Positions 44,614 through 54,172 are shown, counted from the first letter of the stretch. The stretch: DNA of 64,000 bases from Bin87 sp034423595 (GCA_965207025.1 OZ242258.1:682001-746000); one strand, 5' to 3'. Program-made: numbers and translations. The notes: generated by a model not told the origin, from the letters alone.

Positions 44614-46179
44614 ATGAGCTCCCATCCAGATCCGCAGTCCCTATCGACGTCGCCAAATCCGGGGAGTATTGCCGCGGTAGCAGGCAGAGCATCGAACGCC
44701 CGTCAAGACTCGCGTCGGGTGTGGGCGATTGAAAGGATCGCCGCCGCCATCAGAGGCGCTCGTAGCGAACCCGAATTCATACCAGTCGGGCCCGAGCGTA
44801 GAAGGCTCAGGAGCCTGCTGACCATCTGGCTCGTGATTATTCCGGTGCTGGTCGTCTTGTTCGATTTGTTGCGCAGGTTGCTGGCTGGGCTTTTGTCATT
44901 GAATCAACTTCAGCAAATTGTGATGACAGCGCTCAGCCAACGCGAACTTGGTTCGTTCGGGATGCCGATTTGGTTTAACTTCGCGCCTATTGGTCTGCTG
45001 GGAGCGGCTTTAGTTTTCGCGTCGGTCGTCGAGTTTTTGAGCCATGTTGGTCGCGGCCTCACCGTTCAAAGCGGCCTATATTGGGCCGTGTTAGGTTTCA
45101 TCGTTTTGGCGTTGTTGTCTATCCTACTTATCATGGTTTGGGTGGCTGATGCCGAAACAACCTGGTTGTGGGTGATGGTCCTCATGTGTTTCTTTTCAGC
45201 GGCTGGAGGGTTTGTTATCTACTTGTTCATCAACAACGTGCGAAGCGTACCTCGGTCGTTCGTCGATTACGTCCTCGCCATAGCGGTGTTCATTGTGTCG
45301 ACGCTCGTAGCGTTCTCGATAGTGCTGGGGTTGGACGCAATAGGTGAAAAACGGCCGGATAGTGGTGCTGGAACAACGGCTAGGGTTGTTGAAACGGTCG
45401 GCGACGACGAGTCTGAAACCGCCGATCTAACGAACAGCGCTGAGGCGCCCGACGAAGCGGTCAACCTTGGTGCCAATGGTCAGGAAGGCAGTGGAAACGA
45501 CTCCCAGTCAGGGGAACCTGACACCGACGATAATAACTACTGGTTCCTGGTTGGATTTTCCTTGGTGATCGCGATCGTTGCTACCGCAACGATGTGGATG
45601 TATCACAGCTTCCAGCACTGGCGGTCGAACGGACGTGTTCATGAATGTCAACTCCGTCGCTTGGCCGAAAGGACATTGCAGCGCTTGGGTCTGGCAGATG
45701 CAGGTCTCCGCGAAAAGCTGAGCCGGAAAATCGGCAAGCGTCTGGGTCCAAGTTTGTCTCGTTCGCCGGTGATGGAGTACTCGTCATACATCTGCAATGC
45801 TTCAGGCGGAGCCATTGCGGAAGTGTCTACAGCAGGAAAGCGAATTGATACTGGCGCACCGGAAGCGGCGATTTCCGCGGGGATCAACGCCGTGTTCGAC
45901 TGGAAGCGGGACGGCAAGCGGGAATGGTCCTCGGCCTGTTATCAATTCCTGTATGTCCAGGTCTCAATCGGCGTTGCGTCTCATTTATACGACATTGAAG
46001 TAAAGCGCCGGAAGCAGTGGCCTGTTGTGGTCGACGCGGATATATTGGCCTGCTCTCGATTGTTGGCTGCTTGCGTCGCGGAGGCCATATATAAAGCGAG
46101 AATTCATCAATTGGTACCGTCGCCCCAGCAGCCGAGTTCGGGTCGCGGCACAAACGGACGGCACGGGTCGTCAGGTTGA
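44614..46179 (+). CDS. Multi-pass membrane protein with acidic loop, unknown function
   Basis: The 521-residue protein has membrane helices near residues 68-90, 121-142, 156-178, 184-206, 218-240 and 320-341. A very acidic loop (about 245-318) precedes the last helix, and a soluble C-terminal domain of about 170 residues follows. GGTAAG precedes the ATG. No family is recognised. It lies within a segment absent from cassette A. Confidence 0.7.
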   Translation: MSSHPDPQSLSTSPNPGSIAAVAGRASNARQDSRRVWAIERIAAAIRGARSEPEFIPVGPERRRLRSLLTIWLVIIPVLVVLFDLLRRLLAGLLSLNQLQQIVMTALSQRELGSFGMPIWFNFAPIGLLGAALVFASVVEFLSHVGRGLTVQSGLYWAVLGFIVLALLSILLIMVWVADAETTWLWVMVLMCFFSAAGGFVIYLFINNVRSVPRSFVDYVLAIAVFIVSTLVAFSIVLGLDAIGEKRPDSGAGTTARVVETVGDDESETADLTNSAEAPDEAVNLGANGQEGSGNDSQSGEPDTDDNNYWFLVGFSLVIAIVATATMWMYHSFQHWRSNGRVHECQLRRLAERTLQRLGLADAGLREKLSRKIGKRLGPSLSRSPVMEYSSYICNASGGAIAEVSTAGKRIDTGAPEAAISAGINAVFDWKRDGKREWSSACYQFLYVQVSIGVASHLYDIEVKRRKQWPVVVDADILACSRLLAACVAEAIYKARIHQLVPSPQQPSSGRGTNGRHGSSG

Positions 46180-46868
46180 AAATTCGACCCCGCCACCATC
46201 CGAGGATTCTCGGAAAGTCGTTGTGCAACGATAAACATCGGGATGGTTAGCAATACGAATAGGGATGGTATTGCGGTCCACGCTGCAAGTGTTTTGGTGA
46301 TCGGATTGGTAAAGATGGGCCTGATAAGTCTGATAGAAACCGCCGTATCTGCGTGACCGTTAATACTCGGGTCGAGTGGTTGGTTGTGCACGAGATGAGC
46401 CCAATCCTGGTATTCAGTGCCGTGAGGACTGGGCGCTGATGAGGTTAAGAAAGGCTGGATTCGCCTGAGATAATCCTCTGGTACCACCAAGGTCAACTCT
46501 TTCGCGTTCGGGTCGCGGCTCATGGTCCGTCCTCCGTGTCGATCTACGTCCTGGATGATAGTTTCCGCCAGTCGATGGATATCCACCGGCTGGACGTAGA
46601 GGAAGACTGGTTTGGTCAATCGCTTGGTTGGTGCGTCAAAGGGCTCGGACTCGACATCCCGCATAGTCATCGCGATGGGCTCCGGGATGTTAGCTTGAAT
46701 GTTGGGTACAGCTTCCGTGAACCAAACACCCACCCAAAAAGCTGCTTGCAAAACGGCGAATAAGTACGCTGACACCAACGTCGCGGGTTCCCACGACCGC
46801 TGGACGAAGCATCGGAAGGTCGCTGGAGAGATCGATGTAAATTTGAGGGATGTTGTCGTAACTTTCAT
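46107..46868 (-). CDS. Membrane protein with two terminal helices, unknown function
   Basis: The 253-residue protein begins MKVTTTSLKFTSISPATFRC. A helix lies near residues 35-52 (LVSAYLFAVLQAAFWVGVWF) and another near the C-terminus (AAWTAIPSLFVLLTIPMFIV), with a soluble domain between. AGGAAG supports the ATG at 46868. It is convergent with and overlaps the 44614 gene by 73 bases. Confidence 0.55.
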   Translation of the reverse strand: MKVTTTSLKFTSISPATFRCFVQRSWEPATLVSAYLFAVLQAAFWVGVWFTEAVPNIQANIPEPIAMTMRDVESEPFDAPTKRLTKPVFLYVQPVDIHRLAETIIQDVDRHGGRTMSRDPNAKELTLVVPEDYLRRIQPFLTSSAPSPHGTEYQDWAHLVHNQPLDPSINGHADTAVSIRLIRPIFTNPITKTLAAWTAIPSLFVLLTIPMFIVAQRLSENPRMVAGSNFQPDDPCRPFVPRPELGCWGDGTN

Positions 46869-46989
46869 GCTTCCTACCATCCACGTTCCGTGAGTTTGGG
46901 TCCCGTACGACCATAGTAAAGTTCCGGGCGGGAGTGTAGAGGAACTGGGTCGCAAAAAAGAGGGTCACCGCGTCATCTGCGTTCAGGAC

Positions 46990-47512
46990 CTTTTTCGCCG
47001 CGCCAGTTGTGCTCGGCGCCACAACAGGCCGGCGTGTCGGTGATACCCCATCGGCCCGCCGCTTCCCGATGGCCCTCACGAAGGTCGGGGTGTTGCGCCC
47101 GGTCCCCGTCAGGCTGGCCATCGTGCCTGACGGGATGAACGCCCAGTTCCGCGCGAGCAACGTCGGAGAACGCGTCGTTCAGCAAGACCCTCTTCCCGCG
47201 CTCTCAGACGCACTCATTCCGTCTTGCGCGCCGGGGGTAACCTGGTAACGGCCGATACGCAAATCGGCCGAACGGTGCGCTCTCAGCGCATTCTGGGTGC
47301 CCGCTATGTGTGCGCTACGTACCCGCCGGCTCGCCGACGGCGTTCCCGACCGACTCGTTTACGCCGTTTTGGGCAAGTGGGGTATCGTGGGTCATTTCGG
47401 TCAAGCTGGCTTCGTCGGGAGGTCATCCGTATATCCCCATCGCGCGTTCGCTCGCTCGCCTATATCGCGCATCTGGGTGACCGCGCAGGCTTCTTGCTTG
47501 CCGCCGGCTTTC
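46990..47512. repeat. Repetitive intergenic region (cassette B)
   Basis: No supported gene. About 47010-47300 matches 26770-27060 of cassette A, including GACGCACTCATTCCGTCT. Confidence 0.5.
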
Positions 47513-48517
47513 TTACCGTCCGTCCCCGCATGGGCCGGCACCGTCCAGCGCTGCTTCCAGTTCCTTCCGGACCGTGTTGCGCTCCAGGTTCGCCGCGACG
47601 AACCGGTCTGGGCCTCCTATCGAACCCACCAGGCACGTTAGTATTCGGCTGGTGTCGTCGGTCGCGTTTGAGCAGAAAGCCTTCACCGCCCTGCGCGCGA
47701 GCTCCTCATCGTCCCGCTCTTTCTGGATCTCTGCGGTGAGGATCCGGTTCCAACCGAGTGGGTCTTCCGCTTTTGCTCTCCCCGTTTCCACCCGTGCGCC
47801 CTTCCAGATGCACGCTTCCTCTTCGTATGTGCCAGCCTCCCGGCCCTTCTGCACGATCTGCGCCGCGATCTGAGCCTCGTCTGTTAGGCACGCCCTCAGC
47901 TCTCCGTCGCCGCTCTTGTCCGCCCACCGCAGATATCCCAGGGCGTCCCGGTCCTCAGCTACGGTCGGCGGGAAGCACGCTCTATCGTGCTCTGTGAGGC
48001 TGCGCATGAACCAGTTCCGGCCCAACCTTCTGGGATCTGCGCTATGCGTGGTCGCGTCTGTTCTGCCGTTTCCCTTCTGGCCCTCCCGTCCGTTCGCCTT
48101 CAGGGGCGCGCCCGCTGGCGTTTCATCCGTCGTTACTTGCTTCGCGCCAGGCTTGTTCTGGTGAGTTCTCCCGTCACTTTGTGCTGCGTCGGCCGTCGTC
48201 ATGGATGGCGGTGTTTCGGTCCTCACTGCTCCTCTCGGTAATGGCACCATTTGGTAGGGCTCTGCCTCGCCCGTTCCGGTGTTGTTTGCTGCACGCGGCT
48301 CCGTCGTGTGCTGCGTGCCGCTGATTTTGAGTTCTTCCAGTCGGGCCATCTCGGCCCTCACGTCGTTGTTAGCCGTCGCCGTTATCGTCTCATTCTCCGT
48401 CCCGCTCGGCCTCGCGTTGTCGGCACAAGCGGTAGTAATCGCCGCCGCTAAGATGGCCGCGATCCATAACGTCGTTACCGCTTTCCGGGAACGTTTGTCT
48501 CTCCGACGTGCTTCCAT
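47513..48517 (-). CDS. Secreted lipoprotein-like protein (cassette B)
   Basis: The 334-residue protein has a basic N-terminus, a hydrophobic stretch (LWIAAILAAAITTAC) and a Cys at a possible lipobox. A Thr/Ala/Asn-rich linker leads to a helical Cys-containing domain (CFPPTVAEDRDALGYLRWAD, ACLTDEAQIAAQIVQKG). Position and layout equal 27422-28378 but the sequences differ. It starts 27 bases after the secreted-protein gene. Confidence 0.72.
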   Translation of the reverse strand: MEARRRDKRSRKAVTTLWIAAILAAAITTACADNARPSGTENETITATANNDVRAEMARLEELKISGTQHTTEPRAANNTGTGEAEPYQMVPLPRGAVRTETPPSMTTADAAQSDGRTHQNKPGAKQVTTDETPAGAPLKANGREGQKGNGRTDATTHSADPRRLGRNWFMRSLTEHDRACFPPTVAEDRDALGYLRWADKSGDGELRACLTDEAQIAAQIVQKGREAGTYEEEACIWKGARVETGRAKAEDPLGWNRILTAEIQKERDDEELARRAVKAFCSNATDDTSRILTCLVGSIGGPDRFVAANLERNTVRKELEAALDGAGPCGDGR

Positions 48518-48544
48518 GGTGTTAAGCCTGTTGACGGGTGTGCT

Positions 48545-50167
48545 CTATGCGCCGGGTTCGCAGACTTCTTCCGAGAACGGCCCCTGCTGGGCGCCCGCTC
48601 CGGCCCCGACGACGCCTGCGATGCTCACGCAGTATTTTCTGCCGGTTGGCAACGCGCCCCATCGCACGTATCCACCGTACTGATAGCCTTCTTCGTCCAC
48701 GGTCGCGTCGATGTCGCCTTGGGTTGACGTGAACTTCAGCTTGACCGCGTCGAATACCGCGTCGCTATCCCACCTGATGTCCATGTACGCCCCGTCACGT
48801 TCTATCCCCGTGATCTCCGGTGCGCCGGGGGCTTCGATCGTCTGTGTTGTGTAGCAGGTCTCGGCCGGTTCTCCGTCCGGCATGTTCGCGCGGAAGGGCG
48901 TGACTTGGAAGCAGTACCGCGTTCCCGGCTCCAGTCGGGGCGTGGTCGCATGGAACGGTGTTCTCGACATATTGGCGTCCCACGCCATGCGGGCCTGCCG
49001 GCTCTGGCTGTATGCCTCGCCGTCCTTCTTGTACAAGATCACCGCCCCTTCCCCGAACCTCCTCCAGAGCGTGGCGTGCTGGCCCGGTGCCTTGGTCCAT
49101 GTCACCTTCACGAAGCCCGGCGGGTTGGCGGTGCTCGCGTACTCGGAAGCCGCGAGGTTTTGCACCGCGCCGAGCTCCGCGTACGGGTGGGTGGTGATCC
49201 GTACCTCCCCGCTGGGCGGGCCGTAGTTGCCGCCCTCGCCTACGGCTTGGACACGGACTTTGACGGTGACGCCCGGCCAGAAGGTGCCGTAGCTCTCGCC
49301 GCCCAAGTCCGTGTAGTGCATACGTCCGCGGTACGTCTCGCTGTACCCGACGGAGTATCCCTCCGCGGGGAACGGGCTGGCGCCCGGCCGGAGTGGCTGG
49401 GTATGCTCGATGAGGATCCGGTACGACCGCGCGCCCTGCACGGTGGGCCACCATAGCGTCAGATGGTATGGTCCCTTCTCGTGTCCCATCAAGTATGAGA
49501 TAGCCAGATTGTTGTCGAGAGCTCCGCTCGGCGCGCTCGCGGTGTCGCCCGCGCCAACCTGATGCTTGCTGCCTCCGCCACTGTTGCCCCCGCCGCCGCT
49601 GCTGCCACCGCTGCCTGATCCCAGTGTGCCTCCGCTCTGGCTGGTGCAGTCGCAGTTGCCGTTGTTGGGCGTCACGCTCAGGGGCGCGTCCCCTTCGGCC
49701 ATGTTCATTCCCCAATAGCTGATGCCGGGCGGGCTGGCGTTGCGACGACACTCGTCCGGCATCGTGATGCTGAAGGCGACTTCTCCCGGATGTATCGAGC
49801 AGTTCTTCGCGTACAAAGCGAGCGGCCCGCTGCCTTTGGTCAGGTTCAGTTGCTGTCCGGCCCCGTCGCACGAGATATTCTCCGTGGCGCCCAGGGCGGT
49901 GTTTTGGTCTGGCGTTATCTCCAGCCGTCCTTGGTATGGCCCTGCGGCTTGAAATTCCGTCGTCTCCTGCATAAGCAGGTAAGTGGGGCCGAGGATGTTC
50001 ATCCCGAGTTCTTCGCTGCCCGTGGCCATCGCGGTGTAGTGGCACTGCTGGGCGTGGACTTCCTGGGTTGGTTTGATGTTGCCGTTGCCTACCAGCGCCG
50101 CGGCTGCGACCAGCGTGCCGATCACGCCGAGCACCAGCCATGTGCTGTAATTTCCACGCCGTTTCAC
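48545..50167 (-). CDS. Secreted protein, constant N-terminal domain with FN3 variant B
   Basis: The 540-residue protein starts at GTG (50167), because GGAGG lies 8 bases upstream. The signal peptide is LVLGVIGTLVAAAALVG with cleavage after VHA. The next 135 residues are almost identical to the A protein. After a Gly/Ser linker (GSGSGGSSGGGGNSGGGSK) come about three FN3-like domains (for example ARSYRILIEHTQPL, ENARYRxF-like strands and RYCFQVTPFRANM). FN3 domains suggest cell-surface or extracellular binding. A coupled lipoprotein gene follows. Confidence 0.82.
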   Translation of the reverse strand: MKRRGNYSTWLVLGVIGTLVAAAALVGNGNIKPTQEVHAQQCHYTAMATGSEELGMNILGPTYLLMQETTEFQAAGPYQGRLEITPDQNTALGATENISCDGAGQQLNLTKGSGPLALYAKNCSIHPGEVAFSITMPDECRRNASPPGISYWGMNMAEGDAPLSVTPNNGNCDCTSQSGGTLGSGSGGSSGGGGNSGGGSKHQVGAGDTASAPSGALDNNLAISYLMGHEKGPYHLTLWWPTVQGARSYRILIEHTQPLRPGASPFPAEGYSVGYSETYRGRMHYTDLGGESYGTFWPGVTVKVRVQAVGEGGNYGPPSGEVRITTHPYAELGAVQNLAASEYASTANPPGFVKVTWTKAPGQHATLWRRFGEGAVILYKKDGEAYSQSRQARMAWDANMSRTPFHATTPRLEPGTRYCFQVTPFRANMPDGEPAETCYTTQTIEAPGAPEITGIERDGAYMDIRWDSDAVFDAVKLKFTSTQGDIDATVDEEGYQYGGYVRWGALPTGRKYCVSIAGVVGAGAGAQQGPFSEEVCEPGA

Positions 50168-50565
50168 GATGCCACCTCCTTCGGTGGGCAATTGGCCGTC
50201 GTTCCTGTTTCGGACGGGTCAAACGCTTGGGTTCAACCGCCCTGACGGCAGAGTAGTGAAACGGCCGGGGACCGCCTCCTATCGCGGTGATAAGATCCCC
50301 GGTAATGGCTGAGGGTTTGCGTACGGTATCGTCAGCTTTTCTTGTTCATTTGCCACTCATTCTTCCGACCCAGCGAACCGTTCCGTCCTCATAGAAACGG
50401 CGGACATCCGGTATGTTTGCCGCGACGGTTCTCGTTAGATGTGCAAGTGATGGCGTCGTGGCAGGACCGACCCGCGAAATCGGATCAATCCCCCGGCGAT
50501 TGTCGGCGGATAGCCTCCGGCGTTCGTCCCTCCGCCCCCGTAATTGATGGTAGTTACCGGCGCGG
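50168..50565. other. Intergenic region with a possible small conserved ORF (copy B)
   Basis: It matches 30526-30961. The minus-strand frame ending PDVRRFYEDGTVRWVGRMSG is present (from 50346), with a K-to-E change, but no nearby ATG. Confidence 0.38.
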
Positions 50566-51204
50566 TCAGACCGTACGGGCGAGGGCCGGCGGATGCCAAA
50601 GTACAAGCGGTTGGGCGTCGTTTAGCGTGCCGAGGAAGTAGGATCTGAGGCAACTGAAAGGGTCGGCGTTGTCGGGATCCAAGCAGATTCTCAGCATACC
50701 GTCGAGGTGACGGACAGGTTCAATCTCGCGGCGGAGCCGCGCTTCGCAGAGTATGTCCAACAGGTGTATCAGAATGGCTTCCAGCGTCACTATGCGGCCG
50801 TTGAGTTGGTCGCGGTATGGCACCATGTCTTTCAAGGCGACGAGGGCACGCTTGTCCCCAGTCAATATCAGGCTCTGTTGTTGGTCGTCTTCGGCGGCGG
50901 CCGCGAAAAGCATTGCCTCACCTGGGTCGATATTGGGCACGGTGGTCAACGGACCAAGCCAATCCGCGGAGGGTGCGGGTATTGGATCGATGGAGTTTGC
51001 CAGCGGCCCTAGGCACCGGGCCAGATCGGGACCGAGGTGGTCTCTGAGAGATCCCCTGCGGAGCATGTACGGAAGCGCAGGGGTACGGCGACACTGGTCA
51101 TAATAGGCACCTAAGGATGCAACCGCATCCAGGAACAGGTGGCTGGCACCCAGTTTGCAAAATATGTCGTTGTCAATGAGTAGAAGAGGCGCGGGTTCCA
51201 GCAT
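50566..51204 (-). CDS. PIN-domain protein, intact copy (cassette B)
   Basis: The 212-residue protein begins MLEPAPLLLIDNDIFCKLGA, with Asp 11 and 13 in the first PIN strand. GEAMLFAAAAEDDQQ and LTGDKRALVAL supply later acidic sites. PIN domains cut RNA with Mg2+ and are frequently toxins. The start overlaps the end of the ImmA/IrrE-like gene by 32 bases, suggesting coupled synthesis. DUF4411-type PIN proteins are known beside ImmA/IrrE genes. Confidence 0.82.
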   Translation of the reverse strand: MLEPAPLLLIDNDIFCKLGASHLFLDAVASLGAYYDQCRRTPALPYMLRRGSLRDHLGPDLARCLGPLANSIDPIPAPSADWLGPLTTVPNIDPGEAMLFAAAAEDDQQQSLILTGDKRALVALKDMVPYRDQLNGRIVTLEAILIHLLDILCEARLRREIEPVRHLDGMLRICLDPDNADPFSCLRSYFLGTLNDAQPLVLWHPPALARTV

Positions 51205-52231
51205 CGACGCACCGCAGCAGGTTGTTGTCGGTTTCCGAGGCGGCGTCGACATCCACGTTCTGGATGAACGCGTTGAACAGGGTTAACTGCGCCGGAGGTT
51301 GGACCCGGGTTTTGGGAACGCGGGTAGCGAGGTCTGACAAGGCGTCATCGTCTGGAAAGGCACGTACGCTGATACCGGCCTGTTTCATTAACAGCCAGAG
51401 CCTGAAAGGATCTCGAGGGTTCGGCGAGATATCCGGTAAGCGCGCGACTGATTCGGTTCCCCCTGTGATCACGTCAAGAGCGAATTTGTTGGCTCGGTTC
51501 TCGTATGGGCTGTTGCGGTCTGGTGAATCGCGGTGCGTTACGACTTTGTCGTTCGCGCAGTCGCCGCTTATGATGTGTCCTATCTGGTGGGCAGCGTGCG
51601 CGGCCGCGTCCCAACGGTTGGTGATACTGCCCGACATCATCACCAGTGGCCGTCCCTGTATCACGCAACCAAGGGTTTGGAAATCCGGTTGTGGGAGACT
51701 GGCGACGGGGACCACTGGGATATGGCGTTGCCATAGGTCGCCCACGATGTTGTGCAGTTCTACTGGTTCGCCTGGTCCGGGGCGGAGCGTGGCGTGCCAG
51801 GCTCGGCCGTTCATAGGGGGCAGCACCGCGGGTGTGTGGTCGCGTAGGTTCCGGACCACCGCGTTGGCGATTTGGATGCCGGCGTGTATCGAAGCAGGGG
51901 ATACGTCCCAGTCAGTCGTTGGAGGCCGCAGTTGAACCAATGCTGCGCCGGGGTCTCGGATCGTCTGGAGGGGCAGGTTCAGGAAGCGGGCTGTCCGGAA
52001 CTCGAAGTCGGGAAGAAGTTGCGGGTCATTCTCGCAGTCTTCGTCCCACCAATCCGGGAGGATGGCGTTGTGGGTGAAGGCCCGGTCAAAACCTGCTCGC
52101 TCAAGGCGTTCGACGAGCGAGTGGAATGATCGTGTAGCGTCGACGTTGGCTGTCAAGAAGGTGGACCTGGCCGGTGACGACCTTGTTGCGCGTGGCGATG
52201 GCGTGTAGGTACTGGTGCTCGTGTGGTGCAA
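51173..52231 (-). CDS. ImmA/IrrE-like protein with degenerate catalytic motif (cassette B)
   Basis: The 352-residue protein is about 75% like the A copy. The M78-type motif reads HQIGH at residues 215-219: both His are kept but Glu is replaced by Gln, so hydrolysis should be lost or much reduced. The partner segment is NRANKFALDVITGG. Residues 55-100 (WWDEDCENDPQLLPDFEFRT) are highly conserved between copies. The start is TTG; an overlapping ATG frame begins at 52247. Confidence 0.75.
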   Translation of the reverse strand: MHHTSTSTYTPSPRATRSSPARSTFLTANVDATRSFHSLVERLERAGFDRAFTHNAILPDWWDEDCENDPQLLPDFEFRTARFLNLPLQTIRDPGAALVQLRPPTTDWDVSPASIHAGIQIANAVVRNLRDHTPAVLPPMNGRAWHATLRPGPGEPVELHNIVGDLWQRHIPVVPVASLPQPDFQTLGCVIQGRPLVMMSGSITNRWDAAAHAAHQIGHIISGDCANDKVVTHRDSPDRNSPYENRANKFALDVITGGTESVARLPDISPNPRDPFRLWLLMKQAGISVRAFPDDDALSDLATRVPKTRVQPPAQLTLFNAFIQNVDVDAASETDNNLLRCVDAGTRASSTH

Positions 52232-52583
52232 TTGTTGCCGGCCTCATGGTTGATGTCAACTGTCAGTTGATTGCTCTCCGTTCTGGCCAAGTATAGGCGC
52301 AGGCATGAGTAGAAACCCCGTGGGCAAGCTGCTGTATCGCGCCATCCCGTCCCGCTAGACCCACCACAACATAGCGAACTCCGCCGGCAGCTGTCGGTTT
52401 AGCACTTTTCACGGTTGAGCCCCCTCTCCCATAGGAGTCTATCCGCCGCCCCTTGGGCTGTTGGCGACCTTGAACGCGGAACCGGTGTCATCAACGGTGC
52501 CGGCTCTGTACAGGCGGTTTACGCTGCTACTTCCGCTATTCGGCTTGTGCATCCCGTAGCGTTTCAGCGCGTCGAGAACCTCG
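52232..52583. other. Intergenic region upstream of the ImmA/IrrE-like gene (copy B)
   Basis: It matches 33863-34127 and 34480-34564 but lacks the segment holding the 34128 gene. No gene is supported. Confidence 0.4.
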
Positions 52584-52937
52584 CTACGAGCCGCGCCTAT
52601 CTCGTTTCAGTTCCTCGAATTTCCGAGTGAATCTGGCGTACGCGGTTTCGTCGTTGCCGGCCCGTATGTCTGCGTTCCCTTCGGCGATCCACCTGGTGAG
52701 TTCCGCTTCGGGCACATCGCTACCATGCTCTCGGGCCTTGGCAACCACCGCCCGGTAGGTCCCGTCCGTCTGCGGGACGGCCCGCAGTATCGCGACGAGG
52801 TTCTCCGCGGTGAAGTACCCGACGTCGTTGCACACCGCGTGCGCCACGTACTCGGCGTTGATCCGGGCGCGTTGACGGTCCAGTCTGTCCAGCAATCGGA
52901 TGGACTGCGGTTGTCGTTGCTGGTGGGGCTGGTACAT
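52584..52937 (-). CDS. 'TDGT' helical family, subfamily 1 (cassette B)
   Basis: The 117-residue protein differs from 34565-34918 at about ten positions, with the same basic extension (RLLDRLDRQRARINAEYV) and core (AVPQTDGTYRAVVAKAREHG). GAGGAG lies before the ATG, better preserved than in copy A. It follows the Cas4-like gene by 54 bases. Confidence 0.74.
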   Translation of the reverse strand: MYQPHQQRQPQSIRLLDRLDRQRARINAEYVAHAVCNDVGYFTAENLVAILRAVPQTDGTYRAVVAKAREHGSDVPEAELTRWIAEGNADIRAGNDETAYARFTRKFEELKRDRRGS

Positions 52938-52991
52938 CCTTGGCGCTCCTCGTTCTATGTCCCTCGCAGTTTACGGACAGGCGATCCGTCG

Positions 52992-53639
52992 CTAGAAATC
53001 GTCGGTCGTCATCGCGCGAACCGGCTCGTCGTCGACGCGCTCAGGACATTCCAAAGCGCTGATCTCGCAGAACCGGCATTCCTGGGCGCTCGGGACCTTG
53101 CGCGCCGGTTCATCGCTGGCCAGCCTTCGGATCAACGCGCCCAGGTCGTTGACGAATCCCCGGTGTACGGCACCGGGCGGCACCTTGACGCTCTTGTCCG
53201 GATAGACGATCTCACCAGCCAGATGCGTGCCGCGGCTGAGGTCCAGGTCATGCCAGACGGCGTACATGTAGATCATCATCTGGGCCCGGTGCCACCCTTG
53301 GGGTTGACCGGTCTTCACGTCAATGATGTCGATACGTTTGCCGTCCCTGGCTATGAGGTCGGCGCGTCCCGCCAGGACGGCCGTTTCTCCGCGCAGCCGG
53401 AACGCGTTCTGTTGCTCAACGGATACTTCGTAGCCGCGTCGCAGCCATAATTCCCGCTGCTCGTTCAGAAGGGCGGTGTGGCGGATCTGCCAGTCGGTGG
53501 CGTCGAAATCGGAGGGCTGGCGGTCGAAGTCCTGGTAATGGGCCTTGAACCAGACGGCCCATTCGCAGGAGCGGTCGCCGACGAGGAGGCGGGGCAGCCA
53601 GGTGGCCCAGATGTAGGGGAACTCGCGGGGTGTTGGCAT
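52992..53639 (-). CDS. Orphan Cas4-like PD-(D/E)XK nuclease with Fe-S cysteines (cassette B)
   Basis: The 215-residue protein differs from the A copy by only a few residues (for example DLIARDG for DLIAKDG). All nuclease motif residues and four Cys are kept, so both copies should be active. Near-identity beside more diverged neighbours suggests recent gene conversion or selection. Confidence 0.86.
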   Translation of the reverse strand: MPTPREFPYIWATWLPRLLVGDRSCEWAVWFKAHYQDFDRQPSDFDATDWQIRHTALLNEQRELWLRRGYEVSVEQQNAFRLRGETAVLAGRADLIARDGKRIDIIDVKTGQPQGWHRAQMMIYMYAVWHDLDLSRGTHLAGEIVYPDKSVKVPPGAVHRGFVNDLGALIRRLASDEPARKVPSAQECRFCEISALECPERVDDEPVRAMTTDDF

Positions 53640-53644
53640 GATTC

Positions 53645-53673
53645 GACTCGTAGAACGGAAGTTTCTACGAGTC
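53645..53673 (-). promoter_or_regulatory. 11-bp perfect inverted repeat at the Cas4-like start (cassette B)
   Basis: It is identical to 35627-35655, with the same 5-base distance to the ATG. Homology between the cassettes stops about 45 bases further upstream, after GGGCTGCTGTCAG. Confidence 0.6.
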
Positions 53674-53804
53674 TATCGGTGCGGTCGTAGAACGCGCTAC
53701 GGGCTGCTGTCAGCAATCTCCCTGCTTCGCTCCAGCCGAGCGCTCTTGAGTTTTTCTAAGAAGTCCTCGCCACCGTGTTCTGCTGCGTGGGTAAGCGTCT
53801 CTCT

Positions 53805-54172
53805 GACGGCTTTAAATCACCCGTCTGTCGACCGTTCCGACTCTGCTGTCATTTGCTGGCTGCTGCCTTCAGTATCAGCCCGCAGACCACCATGAAGATT
53901 CCCAATCCCATGTAGGCGAACCAGCCCATTACCCATAGGTTAACGTGGTCGAAGCCTGCGGTCGCGGCCACTACTACACCGCAGCCAATGCAGCTCGGCA
54001 TGCTGAATATGAACAGCCCGAGGCCGCCCAGCATCAGTCTCGTTCCCGTCTTCGAGAGCCCTGCCGTCTTGGCGTACCATATCGACCATGCGACTGCGCC
54101 TCCTGCCACGATTAGGCTGGAGGCCAGGAATGCCACCGGCAAAATCAGCCCCATAAGCATGGGTCGTTTACC
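53805..54172. repeat. 368-bp near-perfect direct repeat, copy 2
   Basis: The partner of 42717-43084 at a distance of 11,088 bases, same orientation. Confidence 0.88.
53849..54160 (-). CDS. Small membrane protein, three helices (copy 2)
   Basis: This 103-residue protein is identical to 42761-43072. The frame here is open upstream to 54256, but the shared start at 54160 is preferred. Confidence 0.7.
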   Translation of the reverse strand: MLMGLILPVAFLASSLIVAGGAVAWSIWYAKTAGLSKTGTRLMLGGLGLFIFSMPSCIGCGVVVAATAGFDHVNLWVMGWFAYMGLGIFMVVCGLILKAAASK

